Assembly (NCBI GenBank): GCA_024234435.1
Contig: JACKOF010000001.1
Span: forward strand, 434,001-498,000
DNA length: 64,000 nucleotides
Origin: Pseudomonadales bacterium
GTDB lineage: Bacteria; Pseudomonadota; Gammaproteobacteria; Pseudomonadales; Porticoccaceae
Direction: 5' to 3'
Shown here: piece by piece, positions 1-9,106 of the stretch
How positions within the stretch are numbered: the first letter of the stretch is position 1
Layout: the number at the start of each line of letters is the position of its first letter
The notes under the pieces: generated by a model
The model's database searches: none
What the model saw: only the letters and a program-made list of their open reading frames with translations
Told to the model about the DNA's origin: nothing
Translations under genes and position numbers: made by a program

Positions 1-1
1 C

Positions 2-424
2 GAAGCGGGTCCGGATCTTGGCAGAGTAGCGGCGCGGGCCAAGCTGACTCCGGGTCAAGTGGTCGATATTCACAAAAGCCGCGAGTATCGGGTTTATGCC
101 ATTGGCTTTGCCCCGGGATTTGCCTATCTTGGTGAATTGGATGAGCGCATTGCTACCCCACGTCTGGAAACGCCCCGCTTGCAGGTGCCTGCGGGAGCGG
201 TAGCGATTGCAGACCGCCAGACGGCAGTTTATCCGGCCACTTCTCCAGGGGGGTGGAACCTGATCGGCTTGTGTCCTGTGCCAATGTTTCATCCAGAGGC
301 ATTGAGCAGAGAGGGGCTGTCGGCGATGCCGGTTGCTGTTGGGGATCGAGTGCGCTTCCGGGCAATTGATAAAGCCGAATTTCTGCATCTCGGTGGTACT
401 CTGCCTGGATCGACGGTTGTCTAA
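2..424 (+). CDS. pxpB: 5-oxoprolinase subunit B, C-terminal part (cut by window edge)
   Basis: The reading frame is already open at the left edge, so this is the C-terminal part of a gene that starts outside the window; the GTG at 59 is internal. It carries the KipI/PxpB signature: a YAIGFAPGFAYLGELD stretch, then PRLETPRLQVPAGAVAIA and the SPGGWNLIG segment. In the PxpABC complex this cytoplasmic subunit, with PxpC and PxpA, performs ATP-dependent opening of 5-oxoproline (pyroglutamate) to glutamate. pxpC follows after 18 nt, the usual order. PxpA is not visible and could lie upstream or elsewhere. The older family name KipI (sporulation kinase inhibitor) is unlikely to describe the function here. 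Confidence 0.93.
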   Translation, partial: EAGPDLGRVAARAKLTPGQVVDIHKSREYRVYAIGFAPGFAYLGELDERIATPRLETPRLQVPAGAVAIADRQTAVYPATSPGGWNLIGLCPVPMFHPEALSREGLSAMPVAVGDRVRFRAIDKAEFLHLGGTLPGSTVV

Positions 425-442
425 CGGAAGCGGAGTTCTTTG

Positions 443-1381
443 ATGAGTGGTTTAAAAGTACTGCGCCCCGGTATTCTCTGCCTGATTCAGGATCAGGGTC
501 GGTTTGGGCAACACCGGTTCGGCCTGACCAACGGCGGACCTCTTGATATGACAGCGTTTAATTGGGCCAACCGGTTGTGTGAAAACGAACCGGGAACAAC
601 GGCTTTGGAGTTGTCGGTTGGTGGTCTGGTTTTGGAGGCGCAGCAGTCGGTCAGATTCGCCATTACTGGCGCTGCAGCGCCACTTAAAGTTAATGGCGAG
701 AGGCGGGAACAGTGGCGAAGCCACCGGCTTCAGAAAGGTGATGTGATTGAAGTCGGGTATGCCTCTGTCGGGCTTCGGCTTTACCTGGCGGTGACGGGTG
801 GTTTTCAGGTGGCCCCGCGGCTCGGAAGTACTGCAACAGTTGTGCGAGAGGGCATCGGTGGTTTGAATGGACAGGCATTAAAGGCGAATGACTGCCTTGA
901 TTGCCCGGAATTTTCGTCAGGTCGCAACTGGTTTCTGGCGGCAGCGCAGCAACCGGCCTACAGTATGACGGCAACCCTGCGAATGTTGCCCGGCTACCAG
1001 CATCGCTATTTCCCAGCCTCCCAGCAGCAAATCTTCTTTGCTGCCAGTTATGCGGTCAGCAACCACTGCGATCGTATGGGCTATCGGCTGGAAGGCCCGG
1101 CAATCAAGGCCGATATTGAGGGTATTTTGTCGGAAGGTATTTGCCATGGCGCCGTTCAGATTCCGGCAGATGGTCAACCCATTGTGCTGCTTAATGATCG
1201 GCAAACCATTGGTGGGTATCCGAAGATTGGTTCTGTTATCAGGTTGGATACGGACAGGCTTGCCCAAATGCGACCAGGTGGCACAGTCAGCTTTGAGTCG
1301 GTGAGTCTGGAGCAATGCCGTGTACTGAATGCAGAAGCACATAATCGCTTTAATGCCACTGAGCCACGGCCATGCCTGTAA
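443..1381 (+). CDS. pxpC: 5-oxoprolinase subunit C
   Basis: A 312-residue KipA/PxpC (biotin-dependent-carboxylase-like) protein. Visible family motifs are GGPLDMTAFNWAN near the N terminus, GAVQIPADGQPI and GGYPKIGSVI near the C terminus, and the length fits the family (about 310). ATG 443 is preferred over the in-frame TTG at 440 because GGAG lies 9 nt upstream of it. With PxpB and PxpA it forms cytoplasmic 5-oxoprolinase. The stop codon region overlaps the start of the D-glutamate cyclase gene by 10 nt, so the two are probably translationally coupled, which ties oxoproline hydrolysis to D-glutamate cyclisation. Confidence 0.94.
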   Translation: MSGLKVLRPGILCLIQDQGRFGQHRFGLTNGGPLDMTAFNWANRLCENEPGTTALELSVGGLVLEAQQSVRFAITGAAAPLKVNGERREQWRSHRLQKGDVIEVGYASVGLRLYLAVTGGFQVAPRLGSTATVVREGIGGLNGQALKANDCLDCPEFSSGRNWFLAAAQQPAYSMTATLRMLPGYQHRYFPASQQQIFFAASYAVSNHCDRMGYRLEGPAIKADIEGILSEGICHGAVQIPADGQPIVLLNDRQTIGGYPKIGSVIRLDTDRLAQMRPGGTVSFESVSLEQCRVLNAEAHNRFNATEPRPCL

Positions 1382-2235
1382 ATATTGCTATCAATGAGGC
1401 TGAAACACTCAGCGACCAGATAGAACGTTTGCTTGTCAGTCGCAACCTGCGGGGAATGGCAACAGTCCGCCCGGCCTTGCGATCCGGTTATTGTCTTCGG
1501 GCGGCCGAGCTGTTGGATAATTGCTGCGGCACGGTGATGATCGGCACTGGATTCCCGGTAAAGGATACATTCGAAACCGACGGCCCCGTGGGCGCCATCG
1601 CCCTTTATCGGGCATTGGCTGCGATTGGCAAGGAGCCAGTGCTGGCTTGCGCTACGCCGCTGGCGAGTGTGCTCGAGAATGACTTTCGTGTGGTACCGAT
1701 TGCGGTGGGGGCGTCAACCCGTGACCGGCAGCAGGAAGCGGGTAAGTTACTGGAGCGTTATTGCCCTGCTGTGGTGATTTCGATTGAACAACCGGGGCAA
1801 GCGGTGGATGGAGGCTATTATAATATGCGGGGCGAATCGATTGCTCATTATAGCCACTGTTACGATGTTTTGATTGGCATGGCTCGCTGCCCCACGATTG
1901 CGATTGGCGATGGCGGAAATGAAGTTGGCATGGGGAACATACGGGAAGCACTTATGCAACTGGATATTATTCCCGCCGTTTCAACCTGCGACGAATTGGT
2001 GGTGGCGGATGTATCCAATTGGGGCTGCCATGCATTGGTGGTACTGTTAGGCTGGTTACGGGAGATTGATCTGCTGGCAGATTTCGATAACCGGGCCGAG
2101 TTACAATACCTGTCTGATCGTGGCAGTGTTGATGGCATTAGCGGGCAAAACACTTTGACTGAAGACGGTCTTCTGGCCGAAGATGGCGCGGATATGATAT
2201 TTCAGCTGCGGCGGTTAACCGGTTTTGCCGGTTAG
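1372..2235 (+). CDS. D-glutamate cyclase (DUF4392 family)
   Basis: A 287-residue protein matching the C-terminal domain of mammalian D-glutamate cyclase (DUF4392). Visible motifs are IGTGFPVKDTFETDGPVGA near residue 57 and AIGDGGNEVGMGNI near residue 180. The mammalian enzyme converts D-glutamate to 5-oxo-D-proline, and stand-alone bacterial members are expected to do the same. The context supports this: the gene overlaps pxpC by 10 nt and is followed by D-amino-acid aminotransferase, which makes or uses D-glutamate, and by alanine racemase. No signal peptide, so cytoplasmic. The enzyme stereochemistry is inferred from the family and has not been seen directly. Confidence 0.85.
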   Translation: MPVNIAINEAETLSDQIERLLVSRNLRGMATVRPALRSGYCLRAAELLDNCCGTVMIGTGFPVKDTFETDGPVGAIALYRALAAIGKEPVLACATPLASVLENDFRVVPIAVGASTRDRQQEAGKLLERYCPAVVISIEQPGQAVDGGYYNMRGESIAHYSHCYDVLIGMARCPTIAIGDGGNEVGMGNIREALMQLDIIPAVSTCDELVVADVSNWGCHALVVLLGWLREIDLLADFDNRAELQYLSDRGSVDGISGQNTLTEDGLLAEDGADMIFQLRRLTGFAG

Positions 2236-2262
2236 CGGTTCAGCAAAACACAAAGGGTACGA

Positions 2263-3120
2263 ATGAGCACAGTTTTTCTGAACGGTAAGTATTTACCAAT
2301 GAGCGAAGCGAAAATTTCGCCGATGGATCGGGGTTTTCTATTTGGTGATGGCATCTATGAGGTGATACCTTCCTACAATGGTCGGATAGTCGGGCTTAAA
2401 CCGCATCTGGAGCGGATGACAAAGGGCTTGTCCGATGTGTCGATCGATTGTGAGATTGATCATCAGCAATGGCAGCAGATCTGCGAACAGTTAATTGCTC
2501 GAAATGGTGCGGGTAATCTGGGTATTTATCTACATGTGAGCCGTGGTGCAGACAGTCGGCGTTTCCACGCTTTTCCTGAGGGGGTGAAACCCACGGTATT
2601 TGCCTATACCTTTGAAATCGCACCAGAGCCTTTAGCAGATAAAAGCAAAACAAAGCGATACCGTGTGTGCACAACGCAGGATATGCGCTGGGAACACTGC
2701 GATATCAAGTCCACAGCGCTGCTTGGCAATGTACTGCACTTCCAGCAGGGGTTTGCACAAGGTTACGACGAGACCCTGCTGTTCAATAATCGCAATGAGC
2801 TGACTGAAGCCAGCGCCTGCAATGTCTTTGTGGTCAAAAATGGTGTGGTAGCAACGCCTCCCCTGGACAGTCAAATTTTGCCGGGTGTTACGCGGCAGAT
2901 TCTGGTGGATATTCTGCGCAAGGACGGCTCAATTCCCGTGGAAGAACGGGTGGTTTCCATGCAGGAACTACGAGAGGCGGATGAGGTGTGGCTGACCAGC
3001 TCATCAAAGGAAATTGTACCCGTGATTGAGATTGACGGTGTGCCGGTAGGTGAAGGCGAGGTGGGCGATGTTTGGCTGTCGGCGCAATCATTATTCAGCG
3101 CACGAAAATATCATTATTGA
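2263..3120 (+). CDS. dat: D-amino-acid aminotransferase (D-alanine transaminase)
   Basis: A 285-residue class IV PLP aminotransferase. It opens with VFLNGKYLPMSEAKISPMD and GFLFGDGIYEVI. The Schiff-base lysine is K149 in CDIKSTALLGNVL, the pattern of Bacillus-type D-amino-acid transaminase, as opposed to branched-chain aminotransferase. It interconverts D-alanine + 2-oxoglutarate and pyruvate + D-glutamate. ATG 2263 lies 27 nt after the cyclase gene. With alanine racemase downstream and D-glutamate cyclase upstream, it probably channels D-alanine nitrogen into D-glutamate and then 5-oxoproline, or scavenges cell-wall D-amino acids. A 4-amino-4-deoxychorismate lyase (PabC) assignment is less likely given the neighbours. 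Confidence 0.88.
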   Translation: MSTVFLNGKYLPMSEAKISPMDRGFLFGDGIYEVIPSYNGRIVGLKPHLERMTKGLSDVSIDCEIDHQQWQQICEQLIARNGAGNLGIYLHVSRGADSRRFHAFPEGVKPTVFAYTFEIAPEPLADKSKTKRYRVCTTQDMRWEHCDIKSTALLGNVLHFQQGFAQGYDETLLFNNRNELTEASACNVFVVKNGVVATPPLDSQILPGVTRQILVDILRKDGSIPVEERVVSMQELREADEVWLTSSSKEIVPVIEIDGVPVGEGEVGDVWLSAQSLFSARKYHY

Positions 3121-3170
3121 CTGTTTTTCGATTCGTCCTTCGGGATTGTCTGTGCTGTTAAGGAGCTTGA

Positions 3171-4262
3171 ATGGCCCGTCCTGCAAAAGCGCTAATTAAT
3201 CTGGCTGCGTTGCAACATAATTACCGCATTGCCTGCGAATTGTCCGGTACCGGGAAGGCGATGCCGATCATTAAGGCAAATGCCTATGGTCACGGTGCTA
3301 TCGAAGTCGCGCGTGCACTTGAGCCGCTTGCGTCGGCTTTTGGTGTTGCCTGCATTGAAGAAGCGATGGAGTTGCGTGAAGCAGGCATAAATATTCCTGT
3401 GCTACTGCTACAAGGTGCCTTTTCTGCCGAGGAAGTTGAGTTGTCGGCGCAGCAGAATTTCTGGTTGATGGTCGCCAGTCAAGAACAGGCAGGCGTTATT
3501 TTAGAGGCAGCATTAGATACCGCTATTAAAGTTTGGTTAAAAGTTGATAGCGGTATGAACCGGTTGGGGGTTTCACCAAATCAACTGCAAACTATTTATC
3601 CTCGGTTAGTCGATAGCGCCAATGTGCAGTCGGATATCGTGGTAGCTACGCATTTCGCCTGCGCGGATGAACTTGATAATGATCTTACCCGTAAACAGAT
3701 GGCACTTTTCAATACGGTGACTGATGGGTTACCCGTATCTCGAAGCCTTGCCAATTCTGCAGGAATGTTGGCGTGGCCAGAATCGAGAGCTGAATGGAAT
3801 CGACCCGGGTATATGTTATTCGGTAACTCTCCGATATCTGAGTCTTCGGAAGGCGCGGCGCAAGCTGATCTAAAACCGGTAATGACTTTACAGTCCGCTG
3901 TAATTGCATTGCGTGATGTCGCTCGTGGAGCATCAGTTGGTTATGGCGGGAGCTGGTGCGCGCCGCGGGATTCTCGTATAGCCACGGTAACCATTGGTTA
4001 TGGCGATGGTTATCCCAGGCATGCTCCCAGTGGCACGCCGGTGCTGATTAATGGGCAGCGCGCTGCTCTGGTCGGCAGGGTATCGATGGATATGATCACG
4101 GTTGATGTCACGGATTTGCCTGGTGTGCAGATTGGTGATGAAGTGATTCTCTGGGGAGAACAGCTATCCGTGAATGAGGTTGCTCACTGTGCGGGTACTA
4201 TCGGTTATGAGTTGTTGACGCGGATGCCTGAGCGGATTCCTCGAATTTATAGGGGGCAGTAG
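3171..4262 (+). CDS. alr: Alanine racemase
   Basis: A 363-residue fold-type III PLP racemase, the usual length. The PLP lysine is K35 in the IIKANAYGHGA motif. C-terminal motifs include SVGYGGSW, TIGYGDGYPRH and GRVSMDMITVDVTD, the last belonging to the beta-domain that completes the active site. It converts L-alanine to D-alanine in the cytoplasm. The position right after the D-amino-acid aminotransferase gene suggests a catabolic racemase (DadX-like role) rather than the cell-wall house-keeping copy, but the sequence alone does not decide this. AAGGAG lies 8 nt upstream of ATG 3171. The gene ends at a strong hairpin shared with the convergent porin gene. Confidence 0.95.
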   Translation: MARPAKALINLAALQHNYRIACELSGTGKAMPIIKANAYGHGAIEVARALEPLASAFGVACIEEAMELREAGINIPVLLLQGAFSAEEVELSAQQNFWLMVASQEQAGVILEAALDTAIKVWLKVDSGMNRLGVSPNQLQTIYPRLVDSANVQSDIVVATHFACADELDNDLTRKQMALFNTVTDGLPVSRSLANSAGMLAWPESRAEWNRPGYMLFGNSPISESSEGAAQADLKPVMTLQSAVIALRDVARGASVGYGGSWCAPRDSRIATVTIGYGDGYPRHAPSGTPVLINGQRAALVGRVSMDMITVDVTDLPGVQIGDEVILWGEQLSVNEVAHCAGTIGYELLTRMPERIPRIYRGQ

Positions 4263-4277
4263 TGGCTTGCGGATGAA

Positions 4278-4309
4278 ACCTCCGGGTCCAGATATTGCAA
4301 CCCGGAGGT
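4278..4309. terminator. Bidirectional hairpin between alr and porin gene
   Basis: Perfect 10-bp inverted repeat, ACCTCCGGGT at 4278 and ACCCGGAGGT at 4300, with a 12-nt loop. It sits between convergent genes, 16 nt after the alr stop. A short T-rich stretch follows only loosely, so it may work with Rho or as a transcript 3' end stabiliser. Confidence 0.7.
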
Positions 4310-4327
4310 CAGTCAGATTTTGACTGT

Positions 4328-5536
4328 TTAGAAGCTAAAGCCTACCCAAACCCAAAGCTTGTCAGTATCTACTTTACCCGTTGCTGTATCACCCGCATCG
4401 TAGGCGGCATATTTGATGCCTGCTGAGTAGTGCTTGCCGAATTTTTTCGCGTAGGAGATGTTGATCTCATCACCGAAGTCATCAATAGTTGCGGTGTCTT
4501 CGTCGGCTTCATAATCGTGATACACAACTGCCCATGCGCCACCAGCCAGTTTTCCGCTGACAGAAACGTAGGCATCTTTCAGGCCCTGGGCTGGGGTAGC
4601 CAGAAACTGATCAGCCCAGCCGTTAAATTTATGCAGCGTGGCCAGCGGTGTGGCAAAACCACCCATTCCGTCATCTGAACCCAGCACTTCGTAACCCAGT
4701 TTTGCGGTGATACCACTGACAGCTACGCCTGCCTCGACCAGCATATAGTCGGTATCAATATCGGTCGTTTCATTTTCCTGTGTAGCGTACTCAATGCTAT
4801 ACAAAAGTTTAGTACCTTCCGAGATATCAGCAGCACCGGTCAGGCTGGCGCCATAGGTATCCAGTTCTACATCAGCATCCTCATCTTCCAGCAAGTAGCT
4901 GTAGCCCACCAATTTACCAATAGCTGTATCGTAGGAAACATTAAACAGGTGATCTTTTGAATCAATGTCACGATCTTCTGCAAAAATCCGGTTGCGTTCA
5001 TCAATGAATCCGTAATTTATCGTGAGTCCTTTGGCTGGTGTTGCTTGCAGGGTGAAGCCATCGAATGTCTGACGGTCCTGACGCCATCCTACGTGACCAA
5101 CAAAGCGGTGGCCGTCGTAAGTGATAACCTGGCGCCCAGCCTTCAGCGTTAATGAATCTGTTTTGTACTGGATATAGCCCTGATCCAGCTCAGTGGTTTC
5201 AGGGTCTGCAATAACAGAGTAAGTACCGTTATTGTTGAGACCTGCCGCATTGAAATCCTCAACACCGGCAACAACGCGGCTGTCTTCTACTTCAATGGTA
5301 GCGGACAAACCGTTAAAGGTGCCTGTTGTATAACCGATACGGGAGCGGAGGGTAAGACCATCGGCGTCTTTCAGCGCATTATCCTGATCGACAGCCTCGT
5401 AGCGGAGGCGAAAGTCACCGTAGGCCTTGCCACTGGTAAGAGCTTCGGTAAATTCGTCAGCAATTGACAGTGATGTGAACCCGGTTGCGGCAGATACCAC
5501 GGCAACACTCAACAAGCTCTTTTGGAATTTTTTCAT
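4328..5536 (-). CDS. Outer-membrane beta-barrel porin (alginate-export/Opr-like)
   Basis: A 402-residue precursor with a Sec signal peptide (cleavage likely after A26, SIA|DEF), repeated alternating amphipathic strands, and a C-terminal phenylalanine (WVWVGFSF), the usual signal for outer-membrane insertion. It resembles the alginate-export/Opr-like porin family with phrases such as GDFRLRYEAVDQ and LKAGRQVITYDGHRFVG. The substrate cannot be read from the sequence. It lies 66 nt downstream of nrtD on the same strand with its own AGGAG ribosome site, so a role in outer-membrane nitrate (or other anion) entry is a reasonable inference. The exact family name is uncertain. Confidence 0.8.
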   Translation of the reverse strand: MKKFQKSLLSVAVVSAATGFTSLSIADEFTEALTSGKAYGDFRLRYEAVDQDNALKDADGLTLRSRIGYTTGTFNGLSATIEVEDSRVVAGVEDFNAAGLNNNGTYSVIADPETTELDQGYIQYKTDSLTLKAGRQVITYDGHRFVGHVGWRQDRQTFDGFTLQATPAKGLTINYGFIDERNRIFAEDRDIDSKDHLFNVSYDTAIGKLVGYSYLLEDEDADVELDTYGASLTGAADISEGTKLLYSIEYATQENETTDIDTDYMLVEAGVAVSGITAKLGYEVLGSDDGMGGFATPLATLHKFNGWADQFLATPAQGLKDAYVSVSGKLAGGAWAVVYHDYEADEDTATIDDFGDEINISYAKKFGKHYSAGIKYAAYDAGDTATGKVDTDKLWVWVGFSF

Positions 5537-5602
5537 TAATGACTACTCCTGAAGATAAATTTAAAAAGCGACCAAGATGGTCGAAAGTTGAATAGAACTT
5601 CC

Positions 5603-6454
5603 TTAAGCTGCCGCTGTTTTTTTGTCACCGGCGTTCTTTTTGGAAGAGGTGGTTTTTCGTGAGATGGTTTCGACTTTGCGCTGTTTCTCGTAAAGGAATG
5701 TCAGCACGGCGGAGCGCAAACGCATGTATTCAAGGTCTGATGCCAGTGAGACGCGATCCCTTGGACGCTCCAGCTCTACGGGCAGTATTTCTCCGATAGT
5801 AGCGGCAGGGCCGTTAGTCATCATCACGATGCGATCGGATAACAAAACGGCTTCATCAACATCGTGGGTAATCATAATCACGGTATTGTTTAAGTCGTTC
5901 TGAATTTCCATCAGCGAATCCTGCATATGGGCGCGTGTCAGTGCGTCCAGGGCGCCAAAGGGTTCATCCATCAGCAGTACGTCGGGTTGCATGGCCAGTG
6001 CCCGTGCAATACCGACACGCTGTTTCATGCCGCCGGAAATTTCATCGGGGCGTTTGTCCATAGCATGATCCATATGTACAAGTTTCAGGTTATGTTCAAT
6101 CCACTCACGGGTTTCGGCTTTACTTTTTGACTTGCCAAATACCTGTTTAACAGCCAGCTCAACATTTTCGTAGGCCGACAACCAGGGCAACAGTGAATGA
6201 TTCTGAAATACCACAGCGCGTTCCGGGCCCGGCTCGGAGACTTCCTTGCCGTTAAGAACTACCCCTCCACGGGATGCCTGATATAACCCTGCTACGATAT
6301 TCAGCACGGTTGATTTGCCGCAGCCGGAGTGCCCGATCAAAGAGACAAACTCGCCTTTTTCAATCTTCAGGTCGACTTCTTTTAAAGCGGTAAACGGACC
6401 TTTGGGTGTATCAAACACCATATCTACGTGAGTGATGTCGAGAAATGTACTCAT
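5603..6454 (-). CDS. nrtD: Nitrate ABC transporter ATP-binding protein
   Basis: A 283-residue ABC ATPase. Walker A is GHSGCGKST (residues 41-49), the signature is ISGGMKQRVGIARAL, and Walker B is VLLMDEPFGALDAL followed by the MITHDVDEAV switch. It energises nitrate/nitrite import by NrtB with NrtA as the binding protein. ATG 6454 is chosen because GGAG sits 7 nt upstream; a longer in-frame start at 6529 would run into nrtB. The Lys/Ala-rich C terminus (SSKKNAGDKKTAAA) lacks the fused NrtC-type binding domain, so it is NrtD rather than NrtC. It is the third gene of nrtABD, 40 nt after nrtB. Confidence 0.92.
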   Translation of the reverse strand: MSTFLDITHVDMVFDTPKGPFTALKEVDLKIEKGEFVSLIGHSGCGKSTVLNIVAGLYQASRGGVVLNGKEVSEPGPERAVVFQNHSLLPWLSAYENVELAVKQVFGKSKSKAETREWIEHNLKLVHMDHAMDKRPDEISGGMKQRVGIARALAMQPDVLLMDEPFGALDALTRAHMQDSLMEIQNDLNNTVIMITHDVDEAVLLSDRIVMMTNGPAATIGEILPVELERPRDRVSLASDLEYMRLRSAVLTFLYEKQRKVETISRKTTSSKKNAGDKKTAAA

Positions 6455-6494
6455 ATTAATCTCCAGAAAACTAATTGCTGGCGGTTGTTGCAGG

Positions 6495-7493
6495 CTAGCG
6501 TGAAGCGCTGGCTTTGTCCCAGGAGACAATGCGCTGCATCTCCAGCATGCCGCGATCCAGCAGGAAACCGATGAAACCGATAACGACTACGGCAGCCATG
6601 ATTCGACTCAGTGAGTCGGAACTGCCGTTTTGGAATTCATCCCAGACAAATTTTCCCAGCCCCGGATTTTGTGCCAGCATTTCTGCGGCAATCAATACCA
6701 TCCACGCAATGCCCAGAGACATCCGCATGCCGGTGAAAATCATCGGGATAGAGGCGGGTAATACAATTTTTTGTACATGGCGCAGTGCGGGTAGGCGCAA
6801 TACCCTGCTGACATTCACCAGATCACTGTCAATAGACGCAACGCCGACAGACGTGTTAATGACCATTGGCCAGATACAGCACAGAGTTACGGTAATCATC
6901 GAGTTCAGAAATGACTTTGGTATGATCGGGTCCGGTGTCGCATATAAGGCGCTAACGACCATGGTGACCAAAGGCAGCCATGCCAGAGGTGAAACCGGTT
7001 TGAATATCTGAATGATCGGATTCACCGCTGTATTCAGTGTCTTGCTGAGGCCTATGGCAATCCCCAGCGGAATGGCAAATACGGCAGCAGTGAAAAAGCC
7101 ACTCATCACCGTGACCAGACTGGTGATGATCTGGTCAAGAAACGTTTCCTTGCCGGTATAGGCCCGAATTTTTGGTTCGAAGTTCGGGTCAACCGCCAGA
7201 CGTTTGGCATTACGTGCCTCCTGTCTTTCGTAGAAAGCTTTTTCTTTTCCCCGTTCGGTGACATGTTCGTCATAGAGCGCGCCGAACTGCTCCCAGACCG
7301 CTGCAGGGCCCGGGAACTTACCGAGGGAGGTGTCAATGCTCTGTGCGGCACCACCCCACACCATCAAAAATACTGCGATACCGAGGAGCGGAATGCCCAC
7401 AGTTTTGAGCGCATGCGATATAAAGCTTTTCATCATCTCTGACATAGCTGCCTTGTTTTCAAACTTGTTGGCGAAGGATACGGAGGTAATCAT
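6495..7493 (-). CDS. nrtB: Nitrate ABC transporter permease
   Basis: A 332-residue inner-membrane permease of the NrtB/SsuC type. It has one N-terminal membrane segment, an extended hydrophilic stretch (about residues 70-115, KEKAFYERQEARNAKR) and the conserved permease core with KPVSPLAWLPLV and the cytoplasmic loop GMRMSLGIAWMVLIAAEML. It forms the channel for nitrate uptake with NrtA and NrtD. ATG 7493 has AGGAAA upstream and starts 54 nt after nrtA. The long hydrophilic insert after the first membrane segment is, as I recall, usual for proteobacterial NrtB proteins. Confidence 0.92.
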   Translation of the reverse strand: MITSVSFANKFENKAAMSEMMKSFISHALKTVGIPLLGIAVFLMVWGGAAQSIDTSLGKFPGPAAVWEQFGALYDEHVTERGKEKAFYERQEARNAKRLAVDPNFEPKIRAYTGKETFLDQIITSLVTVMSGFFTAAVFAIPLGIAIGLSKTLNTAVNPIIQIFKPVSPLAWLPLVTMVVSALYATPDPIIPKSFLNSMITVTLCCIWPMVINTSVGVASIDSDLVNVSRVLRLPALRHVQKIVLPASIPMIFTGMRMSLGIAWMVLIAAEMLAQNPGLGKFVWDEFQNGSSDSLSRIMAAVVVIGFIGFLLDRGMLEMQRIVSWDKASASR

Positions 7494-7547
7494 GGTGAAT
7501 TTCCTGTAAAACCCTGGTGTTCATACGATGCCGGGAGGAAGACAAGC

Positions 7548-8924
7548 TTAGAGCTTGTCTCCACTTTTCAGGCCGATCGCAAATTTATCGATATAGGCAT
7601 TAGGCTTGGTGCCGTCGTATACGATGTTGTCGATAAAGTGTGTCTGGGGGTCGCGAAAGCCATCTTCGCTGGTGAAGTCTGGGAAGTCCTTGGCATCAGC
7701 CAGACCTTCGTCGATCAGTGATTGAGCAGCTTTCGAGTAAATGTCCGGGCGGTAGACTTTAGCGGCCATTTCCTTGTACCAGTCATCGCTCTTGTCTTCA
7801 GCAATCTGACCCCAGCGTCGCATTTGAGTGAGGTACCAGATGGCGTCTGAGTAGTAAGGGTAGGTGGCGTTGTAACGGAAGAATACGTTGAAATCAGGCA
7901 CATCGCGTTTGTCGCCTTTTTCATATTCGAAGGTGCCGGTCATGCTGTTAGCAATGACGTCGTAATCTGCGCCAACATAGTTGGATTGGGACAGAATTTT
8001 TACAGCGGCAGGGCGGTTAGCGTTGTTGTTTTCATCCAGCCACATGGCGGCTCTGATGAGCGCACGAGTCAGGCGAAGTGTCGTATTGGGGTATTTCTCG
8101 GCAAACTCTTTGGTGATGCCGAAAACTTTCTCCGGGTTGTCTTTCCAGATTTCATAGTCAGTAATCACCGGCACACCAATGCCTTTGAATACTGCTTGCT
8201 GGTTCCAGGGTTCTCCCACGCAGTAGCCGTAAATAGTACCGGCTTCAAGTGTGGCTGGCATTTGCGGAGGCGGTGTTACGGAAAGCAATGCATCGGCATC
8301 AATCTGGCCAGAGATATCCCCTTTGTGCGGCGCGTAATAGCCGGGGTGGATGCCTCCAGCGGCCAGCCAGTAACGCAGTTCATAGTTGTGAGTGGAAACC
8401 GGGAATACCATACCCATGTTGAAAGGTTTGCCTTCGGCCTTGTATTTTTCAACCACTGGTTTTAGTGCATCGGCCTTGATGGGGTGCACCGGACGGCCAT
8501 CCGCCATTTTGGGAATATTTGGCTTCATTTGTTCCCAGATCTCATTGGAAACAGTAATACCGTTGCCGTTCAGATCCATAGAGAATGGGGTGATGATGTC
8601 AGCCTTGGTACCAAATCCCATCGTGGCAGCAATAGGTTGCCCTGCCAGCATATGCGCGCCATCAAGGGTGCCATCAATCACGCCGTTCAGCAGTACTTTC
8701 CAGTTGGCCTGTGCTTCGATAGTGACATACAGACCTTCGTCTTCGAAATAGCCATTTTCATAGGCAATGGCAATGGGGGCCATATCTGTCAGTTTGATAA
8801 AGCCGAACTTCAGCTCTTCTTTTTCTGGCCAGCCGATGTTTGCGGCATTTGCAGAACCGAGCGACAGGAAGGTCAAGGTGGCAACACACCAAGAGGCTAT
8901 CTTTTTTATTGCAAAGGGGGACAT
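7548..8924 (-). CDS. nrtA: Nitrate ABC transporter substrate-binding protein
   Basis: A 458-residue periplasmic protein of the NrtA/CmpA family with a signal peptide (likely cleavage SANA|AN, residue 27) and family phrases [41 protein letters not shown] and GYCVGEPWN. It binds nitrate (possibly nitrite) in the periplasm and hands it to NrtB. ATG 8924 is chosen over ATG 8936 because GGAG at 8931-8934 is well placed for it. It is the first gene of nrtA-nrtB-nrtD and lies about 30 nt downstream of the start predicted from a sigma-54 promoter, so induction under nitrogen limitation through NtrC is expected. Bicarbonate binding (CmpA) is the alternative but lacks carbon-concentrating context here. 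Confidence 0.92.
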   Translation of the reverse strand: MSPFAIKKIASWCVATLTFLSLGSANAANIGWPEKEELKFGFIKLTDMAPIAIAYENGYFEDEGLYVTIEAQANWKVLLNGVIDGTLDGAHMLAGQPIAATMGFGTKADIITPFSMDLNGNGITVSNEIWEQMKPNIPKMADGRPVHPIKADALKPVVEKYKAEGKPFNMGMVFPVSTHNYELRYWLAAGGIHPGYYAPHKGDISGQIDADALLSVTPPPQMPATLEAGTIYGYCVGEPWNQQAVFKGIGVPVITDYEIWKDNPEKVFGITKEFAEKYPNTTLRLTRALIRAAMWLDENNNANRPAAVKILSQSNYVGADYDVIANSMTGTFEYEKGDKRDVPDFNVFFRYNATYPYYSDAIWYLTQMRRWGQIAEDKSDDWYKEMAAKVYRPDIYSKAAQSLIDEGLADAKDFPDFTSEDGFRDPQTHFIDNIVYDGTKPNAYIDKFAIGLKSGDKL

Positions 8925-8967
8925 AAAAAACTCCATGGCAGATTAAAAAAATGATCTGACCTGATAA

Positions 8968-8983
8968 TTCAATATGCGTGCCA
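8968..8983 (-). promoter_or_regulatory. Sigma-54 promoter of nrtA
   Basis: Read on the minus strand, the site is TGGCACGCATATTGAA: TGGCACG at -24 and TTGAA in place of TTGCA at -12, with a single mismatch to the TGGCACGNNNNTTGCA consensus. It lies 44 nt upstream of the chosen nrtA start and points toward it. Confidence 0.8.
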
Positions 8984-9106
8984 AGTGCCGGATTCGTCGC
9001 TGATAATGGGTTCTTTTTTTATCTTTATCATAAGGTTACAGATATTTCATTTTCTCTCTAAAAAAGAGAAAGTGGTTCGTGTTGGTTGCTGATGAGAATT
9101 TTTTTT

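Noticed and set aside
6455..6529. Longer N terminus for NrtD
   Set aside because: It would overlap nrtB, its residues are not conserved in the family, and ATG 6454 has a perfect ribosome site.
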